The notes: a model not told the origin generated them from the sequence alone. A DNA stretch of 64,000 nucleotides from Gastranaerophilus sp944325835 (GCA_963931575.1 OZ007029.1:620001-684000), one strand, 5' to 3'. Shown: positions 7,522 to 16,737, counted from the first letter of the stretch. Numbers and translations are program-made.

Positions 7522-8677
7522 AGTTAAGAATATACCGTCATTGCGAGCGACCGAAGGGAGCGTGGCAATCCATTCAACGTTGGTACTGCGCCTCGCGTTT
7601 TCTTGTTCGACTCGCGGAAAATGTGCCTACGTGCTTTCAGCACTCCGCACTCCGCTCGCTCACGCAAACGCCACCGCTCGCGCTTGCAACCAAGAACGCG
7701 GTCTTGCTTGTCGCGCGCTCGACTCTACACAAGGCAAACCTTGTTCCGTGGCTCTGCTCGGCTTGGCCTTCACCATGGCCGAGATACTGTTATCCCTCAC
7801 GATAATCGGAGTGGTGGCAGCGATAACGCTTCCGTCACTCACGGGAAATATCAACGAACGCACATGGCAAACTCAAGAGAAAGCTCTATTTTCCCGCATG
7901 TCGCAGGCTATTGCTTTAATGCCTTCTTTAAACGGGTACGGAACTCTTACAGCCGGAACGACTTCTACTTCTGCTATTGATACTGCTGCTGAAACTTTTG
8001 TAACTAACGGGCTGGCAAAAGTCTTAAAAATAAATAATATTTGTGACAATGAGCATTTACAGGATTGTGGTATTCCTGATTCTTATGTAGCTCAAGGCGG
8101 TTCAAAAAGAGATTTTCCTACGACTTTGAGTGAATTGAATTCCAAAATAGTCGGTTCAAACGGACTGGCGGTGGATGTAAAAGCTGCTGCCTTTGAAACC
8201 GCAAACGGTGAAAGTATCGCTGTATTTTATAACCCGCAATGCAGGGCTTATACAGGTGCTACGAACTATTATGCACAACAATATTTCTGTGTTAATTTTG
8301 TCTATGATTTGAACGGTACTAAAGGCCCCAATACTGTTGGTAAAGATATAGGTTATATGACGGCATTTAATCCGTCTGATTCGACTATCAGTTCTCCGGT
8401 ATTCGGAAAAATACTTGCAGGTGTTAGTTATACGAATAGCAAAGCTGTTGCAGCCTGCCGTAAACTAGGTAATGAGTACAGGCTTCCTACCCGCGATGAA
8501 ATGGCGTCTTTATTTTACAATATGAATTTTGTCCTTGGAGATTCTACGGGGTTCTCTTATCAGTACCAGATTGATAAACAAGTTGGAAATAACACTTTCT
8601 GGCGTTTTGGGGGAGATGGTAAAATTTGGCAATACGTGGGTGGTAATGTAGGCGCCTTATGCGTTAAAACGCGTTAA
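7490..8677 (+). CDS. Prepilin-like protein with divergent C-terminal lectin-like domain (copy 3)
   Basis: The conserved prepilin block (LAFTMAEILLSLTIIGV) lies at residues about 92-110, behind a long Arg/Ala-rich pre-sequence that looks like translated repeat DNA rather than a functional leader. The mature part has TNGLAKVLKINNICD, AAFETANGES, FYNPQC, VNFVYDLNGTKG and EYRLPTRDEMASLFYN. The C-terminus is divergent: the WSS motif is replaced by a FSYQYQ/NTFWRFGG segment, ending GALCVKTR, so the lectin-like fold may be altered. The listed TTG start is weak. A stop upstream of the inverted repeat closes the frame to the G tract. A start closer to FTMAE is likely if the gene is expressed at all. 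Followed by a terminator hairpin. Confidence 0.68.
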   Translation: MDRFRNKFGMTVKNIPSLRATEGSVAIHSTLVLRLAFSCSTRGKCAYVLSALRTPLAHANATARACNQERGLACRALDSTQGKPCSVALLGLAFTMAEILLSLTIIGVVAAITLPSLTGNINERTWQTQEKALFSRMSQAIALMPSLNGYGTLTAGTTSTSAIDTAAETFVTNGLAKVLKINNICDNEHLQDCGIPDSYVAQGGSKRDFPTTLSELNSKIVGSNGLAVDVKAAAFETANGESIAVFYNPQCRAYTGATNYYAQQYFCVNFVYDLNGTKGPNTVGKDIGYMTAFNPSDSTISSPVFGKILAGVSYTNSKAVAACRKLGNEYRLPTRDEMASLFYNMNFVLGDSTGFSYQYQIDKQVGNNTFWRFGGDGKIWQYVGGNVGALCVKTR

Positions 8678-8686
8678 TGGTTTTAA

Positions 8687-8706
8687 GGCCGCACATAAGT
8701 GCGGTC
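8687..8706 (+). terminator. Rho-independent terminator after pilin copy 3
   Basis: GGCCGCAC-ATAA-GTGCGGTC followed by TTTCG. Confidence 0.65.
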
Positions 8707-8720
8707 TTTCGCCAGGGGGC

Positions 8721-8749
8721 TTGCAAAAAATTCAACTTTATGGTATTAT
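8721..8749 (+). promoter_or_regulatory. Promoter upstream of the zinc-ribbon gene
   Basis: TTGCAA (8721-8726), 17-nt spacer, TATTAT (8744-8749), giving an AT-rich 5' leader of about 115 nt before the ATG at 8871. Confidence 0.5.
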
Positions 8750-8870
8750 TTAATTGAGAAGTGAAAATTTTTTTGTATTTTTAACATTTACGAGGAGAAT
8801 ATTGAATTTTTTCAATTCAAATTTATTTATTTAAAGAAGTATTTTATTAATAATTAAGAGGCTATTTGTT

Positions 8871-9896
8871 ATGTATGTAAACAAATGTATTAAATGCGGT
8901 CGAGAATTCGAGACCAAAAACCCTAAGAGAGTTATCTGTCCTGAATGCTTATACCCTGACAAAAGTATGATGTTAAACAGTGATTCTCATTCTTCTACAT
9001 CTACCCAATCTTATTCGACTGAAGGCTCTGATAACAGACCGCAGGAAGAAGCTCCAAGATTTTACAGCGCCGGCGGAAATGACGATCAGCCGAGATATTC
9101 CAGACCGCAGCGTCAGTACGATAACAGAAACAACCGTAGTAACTACGGACAAAGACCGCAGGGAAATAACAGATATCCTAACAATCGCGGCGGATATAAT
9201 CAACGCCCGCAGCAAAATAATCGTTATCAAAATAACCGGTTCAATAACCAGAAACCTAATCGTTTCCCGAATAAACGTCCGGCTCAAAACAGAAAAGCGC
9301 CTAAGCAACTCCTTGTAAGTAAAGATCAACTGGCGCAAATTGAACTTCTTTACAAAATGATGATGCCGCTTCCAAACCCTGATGCGCATGAAGTTATTGC
9401 GGAAAAAATCGGATTGGAACCAAGAAAAGTCTTTTTCGGTATTAACTTAATCAGGCAAAAAATGATGCTTCCGAAATTGCCGTTCCCGAAACGTAAACTG
9501 GCAATTTCTCCGGATCAGTTATTCGCTATTAAAAACCTGTATACATTATTGCTGCCGCTTCCGCCTATAGGTTGCCACAAAATTATTGCGGCTCAGTTGA
9601 AAATGGATGAATGGCGTGTTCACGTTGGTATCGGTTTAATCAGAGCACAAATGGGCTTGCCGAGGTGGAATGAAGACAGAACCGATATTCCGGAAGTTTT
9701 ACTTGAAAAAACGCGTCTTTCCAATGAAGCAAAAGCTAAAAAAGAAGCTGAAAAACAGGCAAAAGCAGCCCAATCTGCTCCAAAAACTGAAGAAAAAACA
9801 GAAGAGCCTGTTGCGGAAGAACCTGCTGCAGTCGCGGCTGATGCTGAAGTAAAAGAAAAACCAAAAAGAGGCAGAAAGCCAAAAACTAATGAGTAA
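8871..9896 (+). CDS. Zinc-ribbon, low-complexity linker and duplicated helical-domain protein
   Basis: Function unknown. Residues 1-26 form a CxxC...CxxC zinc ribbon (CIKCGREF ... CPECL). Residues about 45-140 are low-complexity, rich in Asn, Arg, Gln, Gly and Tyr (NNRSNYGQRPQGNNRYPNN), typical of disordered RNA-binding segments. Residues about 145-270 contain two tandem copies of a roughly 60-residue helical module (DQLAQIELLYKMMMPLP ... and DQLFAIKNLYTLLLPLP ...), each ending near LIR-x-x-M-x-LP. The tail is Lys/Glu/Ala-rich and ends with PKRGRKPK, an AT-hook-like basic motif. It overlaps rimM by 8 nt, so it is probably cotranscribed with rimM-trmD, which suggests a ribosome or RNA role by association only. 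Confidence 0.7.
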   Translation: MYVNKCIKCGREFETKNPKRVICPECLYPDKSMMLNSDSHSSTSTQSYSTEGSDNRPQEEAPRFYSAGGNDDQPRYSRPQRQYDNRNNRSNYGQRPQGNNRYPNNRGGYNQRPQQNNRYQNNRFNNQKPNRFPNKRPAQNRKAPKQLLVSKDQLAQIELLYKMMMPLPNPDAHEVIAEKIGLEPRKVFFGINLIRQKMMLPKLPFPKRKLAISPDQLFAIKNLYTLLLPLPPIGCHKIIAAQLKMDEWRVHVGIGLIRAQMGLPRWNEDRTDIPEVLLEKTRLSNEAKAKKEAEKQAKAAQSAPKTEEKTEEPVAEEPAAVAADAEVKEKPKRGRKPKTNE

Positions 9897-10401
9897 GCTG
9901 GTTTCTGTCGGAAAAATTCTTAATTTTCACGGTATTCAGGGTGAAGCAAAAGTTGGCTTTTCACGTAATCAGGAAGAATTTTTTCTGGGTCTGAAAAAGG
10001 TTTTTATCAAAAAGGATAATGATTATTTACCCTTTGAGATAAATTCTATTCGTTTGCATAAAAATTTTGCTCTGGTAAAGTTTAAGGGGATAACGTCTAT
10101 TAATGAGCTTCTTGAATTCAAGGGGTGTTTACTCTTTGTTGAGGAAGAAGTTATCCGTGAAACGCTTGAAGAAGATGAGTTTTTGATTGACGAACTTGTC
10201 GGGCTGAATGTTTGCGATATGACAGGAAAGGATGTAGGATTTATCGTCGGCGTTTCTAATAACGGCGCAACGGATTTGCTCTCTGTAAGGACAAAATCCG
10301 GTAAAGTTTCGCTTGTTCCGTTTGTAAAAGCTATCGTTCCGGAAGTGGATATTAAAGCTAAAAAGGTCGTTGTAAATAATATCGAAGGACTTTTGGACTA
10401 A
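9889..10401 (+). CDS. rimM: Ribosome maturation factor RimM
   Basis: Assists 30S head assembly by binding S19. The N-terminal beta-barrel is shown by VSVGKILNFHGIQGEAKVGF; the C-terminal PRC-barrel-like part by LIDELVGLNVCDMTGKDVGFI and LVPFVKAIVPEVDIKAKKVVV. At 170 residues it has family length. It starts inside the last codons of the zinc-ribbon gene, and its TAA shares a base with the trmD ATG (TAATG), the classic rimM-trmD arrangement. Confidence 0.92.
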   Translation: MSKLVSVGKILNFHGIQGEAKVGFSRNQEEFFLGLKKVFIKKDNDYLPFEINSIRLHKNFALVKFKGITSINELLEFKGCLLFVEEEVIRETLEEDEFLIDELVGLNVCDMTGKDVGFIVGVSNNGATDLLSVRTKSGKVSLVPFVKAIVPEVDIKAKKVVVNNIEGLLD

Positions 10402-11093
10402 TGCGTTTTGATGTTTTGACACTGTTTCCGGAAATTATTGAGGCTTATTGTAATGTGAGTATTATGAAGCGGGCGCGTGAAAGTGCTGTATTTTCAGTCA
10501 ATACTGTCAATCCGCGTGATTTTACGCTTGATAAACACAAAAAAGTTGATGATACCCCCTATGGCGGCGGTGCTGGAATGGTTTTGATGCCACAGCCTTA
10601 TGTTGATGCGTATGAAAGTCTTGAACGGGTTGAAAATTCAATTACAATAATGCTCACTCCGCAGGGAAAATCTTTGACGGATTCAGTGGTTAATGATTTG
10701 GCTAAATTCAATCAGATTGTTATGCTTTGCGGGCATTATGAAGGGTTTGACGAACGGATAAGAGAAATTATAAAACCGGTTGAAATTTCTGTCGGGGATT
10801 TTGTCTTGACGGGCGGTGAGCTTCCGGCATTGTGCCTTATTGATGCTGTCAGCCGGAAAATTGAGGGAACATTAGGCAAAATTGAATCTGCGGATTATGA
10901 TACTTTTTCAAACGGATTGATTGAGTATCCGCAATATACCAAACCGCGGGTCTACCGCGGATTAGAGGTGCCGGAAGTGCTTTTAAACGGGAATCATAAA
11001 CTTATTGAAGAGTTCCGGCTTGCAGAAAGTTTAAAACGTACGAAAGTAAAACGTCCGGATTTATACGAAAAATATATGAACACTGTTAAATAG
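10401..11093 (+). CDS. trmD: tRNA (guanine-37-N1)-methyltransferase
   Basis: Methylates G37 of tRNAs with S-adenosylmethionine, preventing +1 frameshifting. Motifs of the trefoil-knot SPOUT enzyme are present: MRFDVLTLFPE, DDTPYGGGAGMV, LCGHYEGFDERI, and the knot sequence ISVGDFVLTGGELPAL, followed by a C-terminal helical domain with YPQYTKP. The 230-residue length is normal. It converges on recO with an 8-nt overlap of the coding 3' ends. Confidence 0.95.
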   Translation: MRFDVLTLFPEIIEAYCNVSIMKRARESAVFSVNTVNPRDFTLDKHKKVDDTPYGGGAGMVLMPQPYVDAYESLERVENSITIMLTPQGKSLTDSVVNDLAKFNQIVMLCGHYEGFDERIREIIKPVEISVGDFVLTGGELPALCLIDAVSRKIEGTLGKIESADYDTFSNGLIEYPQYTKPRVYRGLEVPEVLLNGNHKLIEEFRLAESLKRTKVKRPDLYEKYMNTVK

Positions 11094-11850
11094 CAGCCAG
11101 AATTTCGGTCGTTCTGATTTTTTTTGCCGAGTGGTGTTCTATACATTTTTTCAGTAAATTAAAACAGACTTCGCAAACTTTTTCTGTTGCTTTTGTTTCG
11201 TAATCTGTTACCGCGTCAAAATCCGCGTCTACAAGATAGTTTAAAAATTCTCTTATTTTATTGTGGAGTATTAGTTTTCCGCGAGGATCATTTATGCAGT
11301 TCTGGCAGATTATTCCGCCTTCATTGATTAAAAAGTATGCGTTCGTTTCAATCTTGCAGCCGCATTTCAGGCAGGTTTTAAATTCCGGAGAAAACCCTGA
11401 AATGTGCATCATTTTTAGCTGAAATTTTAGAACCGTCAGCAGAATATCTTTTTTCTCCGGCGCGTCTGCAATTGTTTTTAGCGCATTATAAAGGGTGTCA
11501 TAAATTTCTCCTGCGCACGGGTCATTTTCAACACCAAAATTATTAACCACTTCTGTCAGGTACATTGAATAGAAAATTTTGTCTAAATCTTTTCTTGTAT
11601 TTCCGAACGCATTGACGGTTTCCGCCTGAGAAACCACATCCATGTTCCGGCCTTTTGCAAGAAGAAGGGTATTTGCAATAAAGGCTTCCATTCGGGCGCC
11701 AAGAGAACTTTTAGGCTTTTTAATACCTTTTGCAACCGCTCTTATAATTCCTTTATCTTTTGAATACATAACGACAATTTTATCCGATTCTTTCAGCGGA
11801 TAGGATTTAAGATTAATTGCCTGTGTTGTATATGTTTGTTTAGTTGTCAC
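11086..11850 (-). CDS. recO: DNA repair protein RecO
   Basis: Recombination mediator that helps load RecA with RecR at SSB-coated gaps. An OB-fold N-terminus is seen (TQAINLKSYPLKESDKIVV, SKDKGIIRAVAKGIKK), then a helical domain and a zinc-binding CLKCG ... CQNC pair. I place the start at GTG 11850, preceded by GGAG at 7 nt and overlapping the pilT stop, giving 254 residues. A longer frame to 11916 adds 22 residues that duplicate pilT coding sequence in another frame. recA and ssb are also in this window, though not linked to it. Confidence 0.82.
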   Translation of the reverse strand: MTTKQTYTTQAINLKSYPLKESDKIVVMYSKDKGIIRAVAKGIKKPKSSLGARMEAFIANTLLLAKGRNMDVVSQAETVNAFGNTRKDLDKIFYSMYLTEVVNNFGVENDPCAGEIYDTLYNALKTIADAPEKKDILLTVLKFQLKMMHISGFSPEFKTCLKCGCKIETNAYFLINEGGIICQNCINDPRGKLILHNKIREFLNYLVDADFDAVTDYETKATEKVCEVCFNLLKKCIEHHSAKKIRTTEILAAI

Positions 11851-12979
11851 GTGCGACTCCGTGGTACATTCCGCGAAGTATTTGTTGAAGTTCATTTTTA
11901 TTATCTGAATATTCAACGGCTGTTTCTGCGGAAATTACTCCAGCTCTGTAGAGTTGATAAAGTGAAGTATTCATTGTAATCATTCTGTTGAAAGAGCCTG
12001 ATTTTACAAGTGAATAAATTTGCTCAACCTCTTCTTTTACGATTAAATCCTGAATAGTAGAGGTTACAACGAGGAGTTCGCAGGCCGGCCGCCTTGAATT
12101 TCCGTCTATTGTAGGAACGAGTTTTTGAGCCAGTGTTGCACGCAGGGTGGAAGCGAGCTGCTGACGCAGGAATTGGCGCTGATCAGGTTCAAACATGTTA
12201 ACTATACGGTTAATTGTTTGAACAGCATCATTTGTGTGCAGGGTTGAGAACACAAGGTGGCCGGTTTCAGCGGCTTTGAGTGCAGCGTTTAGGGTTTCCA
12301 TATCCCGGATTTCACCGATAAATATAATATCAGGGTCTTGACGAAGTGCATACTTAACACCGCTTGAAAAACTTTCGGTATCAAATTCTACCTGACGTTG
12401 GGAAATGACGCATTTTTTGTTAGAAAATACAAATTCCACAGGGTCTTCAATAGAAATAATATGTTTTTGTTGTGTCTGATTGATATAATCAATAAGTGAG
12501 GCTAAGGTTGTGGATTTACCCGAGCCTGTAGGCCCTGTAACGAGAACCAGCCCGTTGTTGAATTCTGTAAAGCTTTCGATTGCGGGCGGCAGGTATAAAT
12601 CTGCAATTTTTAGCGGTTCAAGAGGAATAATTCTTATTACCATACCTTTTTTGTACATTCTGCTGCAGACGTTTATACGAAATCTTGAAACCTTTGGAAT
12701 TTCATAGCAAAAGTCAAAGTCGTTTGAGGTTTCAAGTTTGTTTAAAAACTGTTTTGGAACGCTTTGTACCGGCAGTATTTGTTTAACAGAATCTATGATA
12801 ATATCTTCTGTTACAATAGGGTAATTGGTTGCAACTTCTATTTTCCCGTTTTTGCGGTATATAGGATGTTCCTCGGCAATGAGGTGAACATCTGAGGCTC
12901 CGAATTTTACCATTTCTTCAAGGCATTCGTTTATTTCAAATGAATCGTGTTGTTTAAGTTCGTATATGCTCTCTGTCAA
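11840..12979 (-). CDS. pilT: Twitching motility/retraction ATPase PilT
   Basis: Hexameric ATPase that powers type IV pilus retraction at the inner membrane. It has a PAS-like N-terminal region (GASDVHLIAEEHPIYR), Walker A GPTGSGKSTT, an Asp box ISIEDPVEF, the Walker B region IIFIGEIRD, and a His box HLVFSTLHTNDA. The 379-residue length is normal. The start is TTG 12979 behind AGGAG. It overlaps the recO start. Its presence supports the idea that the prepilin family in this window feeds a genuine type IV pilus or related machine, but no pilB, pilC or pilD is visible here. Confidence 0.93.
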   Translation of the reverse strand: MTESIYELKQHDSFEINECLEEMVKFGASDVHLIAEEHPIYRKNGKIEVATNYPIVTEDIIIDSVKQILPVQSVPKQFLNKLETSNDFDFCYEIPKVSRFRINVCSRMYKKGMVIRIIPLEPLKIADLYLPPAIESFTEFNNGLVLVTGPTGSGKSTTLASLIDYINQTQQKHIISIEDPVEFVFSNKKCVISQRQVEFDTESFSSGVKYALRQDPDIIFIGEIRDMETLNAALKAAETGHLVFSTLHTNDAVQTINRIVNMFEPDQRQFLRQQLASTLRATLAQKLVPTIDGNSRRPACELLVVTSTIQDLIVKEEVEQIYSLVKSGSFNRMITMNTSLYQLYRAGVISAETAVEYSDNKNELQQILRGMYHGVARDN

Positions 12980-13118
12980 TTCCGTAATCTCCTGTTATTA
13001 ATCTATGTGGTTTAATTATATATTTTTTTGTACTTACGGGCAAATTTTTAACAATATATTAATAAACTACTCTAAAAGATGTGTTGAATTTCTTAATTAA
13101 AAAGGTTAAAATATAAGT

Positions 13119-13952
13119 ATGAGAGTGTGGGTATTAATTTTATTTATGCTGGTTTTGACCCCGTCAGCTTTCGCAAAGGAAAGCAAAAATCCTGACGGAT
13201 ATATTCCTAAAGTTTTTATTTATGAAATTCCGGACGAGGATGAGGAAGGAAATTCTGCTGTAAATGAAATAGGTTCTACGGAATTGAATACCAATACTGA
13301 GGTTAAACCGGCTGTTTTAAAAACCGAAATTCAGTATTTTGACAATCTTGATGTCGTCAGCCTTGATAAAACAGAAAATTCTAAAACAATTAATATCTCT
13401 AAGCCGCAAAAAATTTCAGCGACTTCGCTCAAGGATTATAATAAGAAACTTGAAGCTAATAAGGCTGCAAGGGTTTCTAATAAAGTTGTTCAGGCCGCTT
13501 ACAGGGGTAATGAAGAAAACTGGATTTCCGGAAATTATAAAGGAGTTGAGGAAAAATACGGGAATTTTTCTTTTGGCACAAATTATTCATCCGAAGTGTC
13601 CTCACTTTCCAGTCTGGAATATTCCTCAGGACTTTTTACAAAATATCAGAGAAAGAATTTCTCACTTAACACCAGATATCATAAAGATCAGGTCGCAACT
13701 TATGGTTTGACAACAAATTATATATCTTTTGAACCTGAATGGCGTTTAAATAGTTCGCTGGCAATCAGGCATGTTCTGGAAGCGGATATTACCAGAAATC
13801 GTAAATCCGCGCAGTTGATATTGATGTTGACACCTTTTGCTTATAAAGGAAATGACAGGTTTAATCTGCAATTCGGAGCCGGCCAGACTTATGATGATAC
13901 AAACGCTCTTATGAAAACTAAGTTTGAATTCTCCACTAAGCTGGAATTGTAA
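13119..13952 (+). CDS. Secreted/outer-membrane beta-rich protein, unknown function
   Basis: The N-terminus MRVWVLILFMLVLTPSAFA is a clear Sec signal peptide (cleavage near AFA/KES). Residues 25-130 are low-complexity and charged. From about 145 to the end, the sequence alternates polar and hydrophobic residues as amphipathic strands (FSFGTNYSSEVSSLSSLEYS, FSLNTRYHKD, RFNLQFGAGQTYDD) and finishes FSTKLEL, compatible with a small outer-membrane barrel or a partial one. No family recognised. TTGAAT-N17-TAAAAT ends 7 nt before the ATG with no Shine-Dalgarno, suggesting a leaderless transcript. Confidence 0.65.
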   Translation: MRVWVLILFMLVLTPSAFAKESKNPDGYIPKVFIYEIPDEDEEGNSAVNEIGSTELNTNTEVKPAVLKTEIQYFDNLDVVSLDKTENSKTINISKPQKISATSLKDYNKKLEANKAARVSNKVVQAAYRGNEENWISGNYKGVEEKYGNFSFGTNYSSEVSSLSSLEYSSGLFTKYQRKNFSLNTRYHKDQVATYGLTTNYISFEPEWRLNSSLAIRHVLEADITRNRKSAQLILMLTPFAYKGNDRFNLQFGAGQTYDDTNALMKTKFEFSTKLEL

Positions 13953-14015
13953 ATTTATTAAAATATTTTTGTATATTCTGCATATTTTGTTTATAATGCT
14001 GGTAAGAGGTGTTTT

Positions 14016-14396
14016 GTGGTGGATAAGCAGAAAAAAGTTTTTAATAAGATAAAAAAAGCATCTAAAAAAGATAGCTCTCAGCCGAAAGAAAAAATTTACT
14101 ATTCCGGATTAACGATTTTTTTACTTTTTGCGCTTATTCAGGTGGGCTGGAGTGTGTTAATGAATTTTTCAAAAGCGGTGGCGTTTAACGGTAAAATTTC
14201 TGATCTGGAACATTTAAAGACGCTTTCCGCAGCAAGAAATGAACAGCTTAAAAGTGAAATAAAAGCTTATTCACAGATTTCTAAACTTGAAGGTATTGCA
14301 CGTAATTCATTAAAAATGGCAAGCGAGGATGAGGTTTTAATCCTTATTAATGAACAGCAGCCGGCCGATAAAACGGATACGAAGTCTAAAAAGTAA
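14016..14396 (+). CDS. DivIC/FtsB-like septum formation initiator protein
   Basis: Bitopic membrane protein: a basic cytoplasmic stretch of about 30 residues, one membrane helix (GLTIFLLFALIQVGWSVLM), then a coiled coil (ISDLEHLKTLSAARNEQLKSE) and the terminal LEGIARNSLKMASEDEVLI, which matches the family ending in which an E-x-(I/L)-A-R motif precedes a short beta segment. At 126 residues it fits FtsB/DivIC of the divisome. The start is GTG (tandem GTG GTG) behind AAGAGGTG. It lies 12 nt upstream of a TPR gene, likely an operon. Confidence 0.75.
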   Translation: MVDKQKKVFNKIKKASKKDSSQPKEKIYYSGLTIFLLFALIQVGWSVLMNFSKAVAFNGKISDLEHLKTLSAARNEQLKSEIKAYSQISKLEGIARNSLKMASEDEVLILINEQQPADKTDTKSKK

Positions 14397-14408
14397 TTTT
14401 GAGGGATA

Positions 14409-15989
14409 TTGATGATCGAAAAGGAAGTTGATGAGCTGAAATTAAATCTGGATAAGGCTTTGGAACACCGTGAAAAAGCCGAATATAAGCTTGCAATTGA
14501 AGCTTTATATAAGGCTCTTGACGTTGAGAGCGATAACATTGTTGTCCTCACCCAGCTTGCGGAAATTTATGCGCTTATGAACGATATTGAACGCTCTATC
14601 CGCTACTATAAAGATATCCTCGAAATTGATGAAAATAACGAAACTGCGCTTTCTGCGCTTTATAATAAATATTTTTCAATAGGGAAATATAAGGATGCTC
14701 TTGAATATGCTCAAACTCTGGTGAAATTGTCCCCGTGTGATAAAAATTATTCAAGGCTTATTGCGGTATATGACAAATTCGCTGATGTTGCTGCCCTTAA
14801 AACTCTTGTGCAAGAAAACAGACTGTCATCAGATGCTCTTTTGAAAATCGCTGCAGCTTATGTTAATCATGCCTTTGTTGATGAGGCGCTTAAACTTCTT
14901 GAACATATTGAACCATGTGAAGAAAAAAGTGCGCTTCAGGCTCTTATTTATTTTAATAAAAATGATCTTGTTGCAGCACGCGAGATTGTTATGCCGTTAA
15001 AGATTGAAACAGTTGATGTTTTGAATTTAAAAGGCTTATTTTATATTGAGGATATGAAATTCCTTGAGGCGATAAAATGTTTTTCTAAAGCGGTTTCACT
15101 GGAGCCTGCAGAGCCTAAATTTTATTTTAATCTGGCAAATGCATATTTCTATAACGGCTGGATGGAAGAGGCTGTTAAAGCTTACAGAAAAGCTATTGAA
15201 CTCGATGTTACAAATGTAGACTACCGTTACGCTCTTGCTAATTTGTATTTCGAGATTAAGGATTATGAACAGGCACGCTTTGAGGTTACAAGTATTTTTC
15301 ATATCGAGCCGGAGCATTATGACACTAAAGTTTTAAATGCTCTTTTGAAATATGCAGGTAAGGATTATCTGGGCGCTAAGGCTGATTTAGAAGAGGCGTT
15401 GAAGCTTAAGCCGGATGATACATACGTTCTGACCTCTCTTGCAAGAGTTTTAATTGATTTAAATCTTTACGATAAGGCAGAGGATTTGATACTGAACGTT
15501 ATTGCCCGTGATTCTGAAAATCCAAAATCTCTGTGTGTTCTTGCAGATTTATTTGCACGGCAGAAAAAGTTTTCGGATTCGCTTGAACTTGTCGATAAAA
15601 TTTTGTGTAATAGCAAATTTTATATGCCGGCCTATGCTGTTGGTATGAAGGCCGCTTTTGACTCGGATAATTTGGATTTAGCTAAAAAATATGCTCAGGA
15701 TGCGCTTTCGGTTGAGATTAATTTTGCTCCTGCTTATTATTATCTTGCTTTAATCAGTAAAAAACATTTTGATATTGAAGAAGCAATTGAATGTCTGAAG
15801 CGCGCTATTATGCATGATTTGACAAATCCTGAGTATTATGCGGAAATGGCAAGAACCTATATGGAAGATGATGATATTAAATCCGCTCTGGAATATGCGA
15901 ACGAAGCGATTACAATTGACAGCTCTTCTGCCGAATATATGATGTTGTATTCAGATTTAGCAGCAAAGAACAGAAAATTTGCCAATTAA
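14409..15989 (+). CDS. Tetratricopeptide repeat protein
   Basis: A 526-residue soluble TPR solenoid with at least ten 34-residue units. Clear ones are AIEALYKALDVESDNIVVLTQLA, AIKCFSKAVSLEP, AVKAYRKAIELD, ADLEEALKLKPDD, AIECLKRAIMHDL and ALEYANEAITIDS. No signal peptide or enzymatic domain is seen. TPR arrays are protein-docking scaffolds; the partner is unknown. The close spacing after the DivIC-like gene hints at a division or envelope role, but that is guilt by association. Confidence 0.85.
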   Translation: MMIEKEVDELKLNLDKALEHREKAEYKLAIEALYKALDVESDNIVVLTQLAEIYALMNDIERSIRYYKDILEIDENNETALSALYNKYFSIGKYKDALEYAQTLVKLSPCDKNYSRLIAVYDKFADVAALKTLVQENRLSSDALLKIAAAYVNHAFVDEALKLLEHIEPCEEKSALQALIYFNKNDLVAAREIVMPLKIETVDVLNLKGLFYIEDMKFLEAIKCFSKAVSLEPAEPKFYFNLANAYFYNGWMEEAVKAYRKAIELDVTNVDYRYALANLYFEIKDYEQARFEVTSIFHIEPEHYDTKVLNALLKYAGKDYLGAKADLEEALKLKPDDTYVLTSLARVLIDLNLYDKAEDLILNVIARDSENPKSLCVLADLFARQKKFSDSLELVDKILCNSKFYMPAYAVGMKAAFDSDNLDLAKKYAQDALSVEINFAPAYYYLALISKKHFDIEEAIECLKRAIMHDLTNPEYYAEMARTYMEDDDIKSALEYANEAITIDSSSAEYMMLYSDLAAKNRKFAN

Positions 15990-16042
15990 AAAATATGTAT
16001 TATACTATTTACTATAGATGTAGTAAATCGAAAGAGAGAGTT

Positions 16043-16720
16043 ATGAGGAAGATTACAAACCTGTTAAGCGTATCATTATTAATTTTTACCCTTGCCGGAG
16101 CTGCATACGCTGCCGAAAAAAACGCAATTTACAATAAAAAATATCCGGCGAAATATACTGAAGAATATGTTTCAGACATTAAGCCGATGTATAAGAAGGT
16201 TTCTAAAGATGAAATTATCTACGTTGCGCTGGATATGTTGAAAGGTACAAACGGCGAATTCTCAAGAAAGGCAATTCTGGGGAACAATCTGACGGGTAAG
16301 CCTGTAAAAATTGAGTTTAAGGACCTTGGCGAAATCGGGCATGAATATTCAAATTTTGACGCGCTGGGCTGGAAAAAAGGGGACAGACTCTACATATTTA
16401 TAAACCAGAAACATAGAACCGCGCCTCCCGGAGCGCTTGCGGCACTTCTCTCGCACGAAGCTCTGCATCAGGATGAGTTTAACTCGTTAGCGGAAGAAAC
16501 TTATGCCTGGACAATGGAAGCTTCCGTCTGGTGCGAAATTTTAAGAGTTTTTCCGGAAAGCGCGGATGACAGCCACAATTCACTTGTTGCAAGAGAGAAT
16601 ACTTTGAAAAAATTATTTGAGCGCGGCAAATATTCGGATAAATATATTAAGAAAACTGTCTGGTCGAATGACGGATACAAAAATCTTCCGACAACATCTC
16701 CGGGGTTTGAGGATTTGTAA
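16043..16720 (+). CDS. Secreted protein with HExxH zincin-like motif
   Basis: Starting at ATG 16043 (behind AAAGAGAGAG) the protein begins with the signal peptide MRKITNLLSVSLLIFTLAGA, cleaved near AYA/AEK. A longer in-frame start 48 nt upstream would place 16 non-signal residues first and is less likely. Residues about 145-165 contain LLSHEALHQDEFNSLAEE, an HExxH zinc site with a following Glu, inside an otherwise family-unassigned domain. This suggests an extracytoplasmic metallopeptidase or a structural relative. It converges on the O-methyltransferase gene. Confidence 0.65.
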   Translation: MRKITNLLSVSLLIFTLAGAAYAAEKNAIYNKKYPAKYTEEYVSDIKPMYKKVSKDEIIYVALDMLKGTNGEFSRKAILGNNLTGKPVKIEFKDLGEIGHEYSNFDALGWKKGDRLYIFINQKHRTAPPGALAALLSHEALHQDEFNSLAEETYAWTMEASVWCEILRVFPESADDSHNSLVARENTLKKLFERGKYSDKYIKKTVWSNDGYKNLPTTSPGFEDL

Positions 16721-16737
16721 AGCTTGCGCGGGGCGGA

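Noticed and set aside
9100..9300. CRISPR-like or tandem DNA repeat in the Asn/Arg-rich coding segment
   Set aside because: The periodicity is due to low-complexity coding sequence (AAC/CGT/CAG codons) without constant repeat and spacer lengths.
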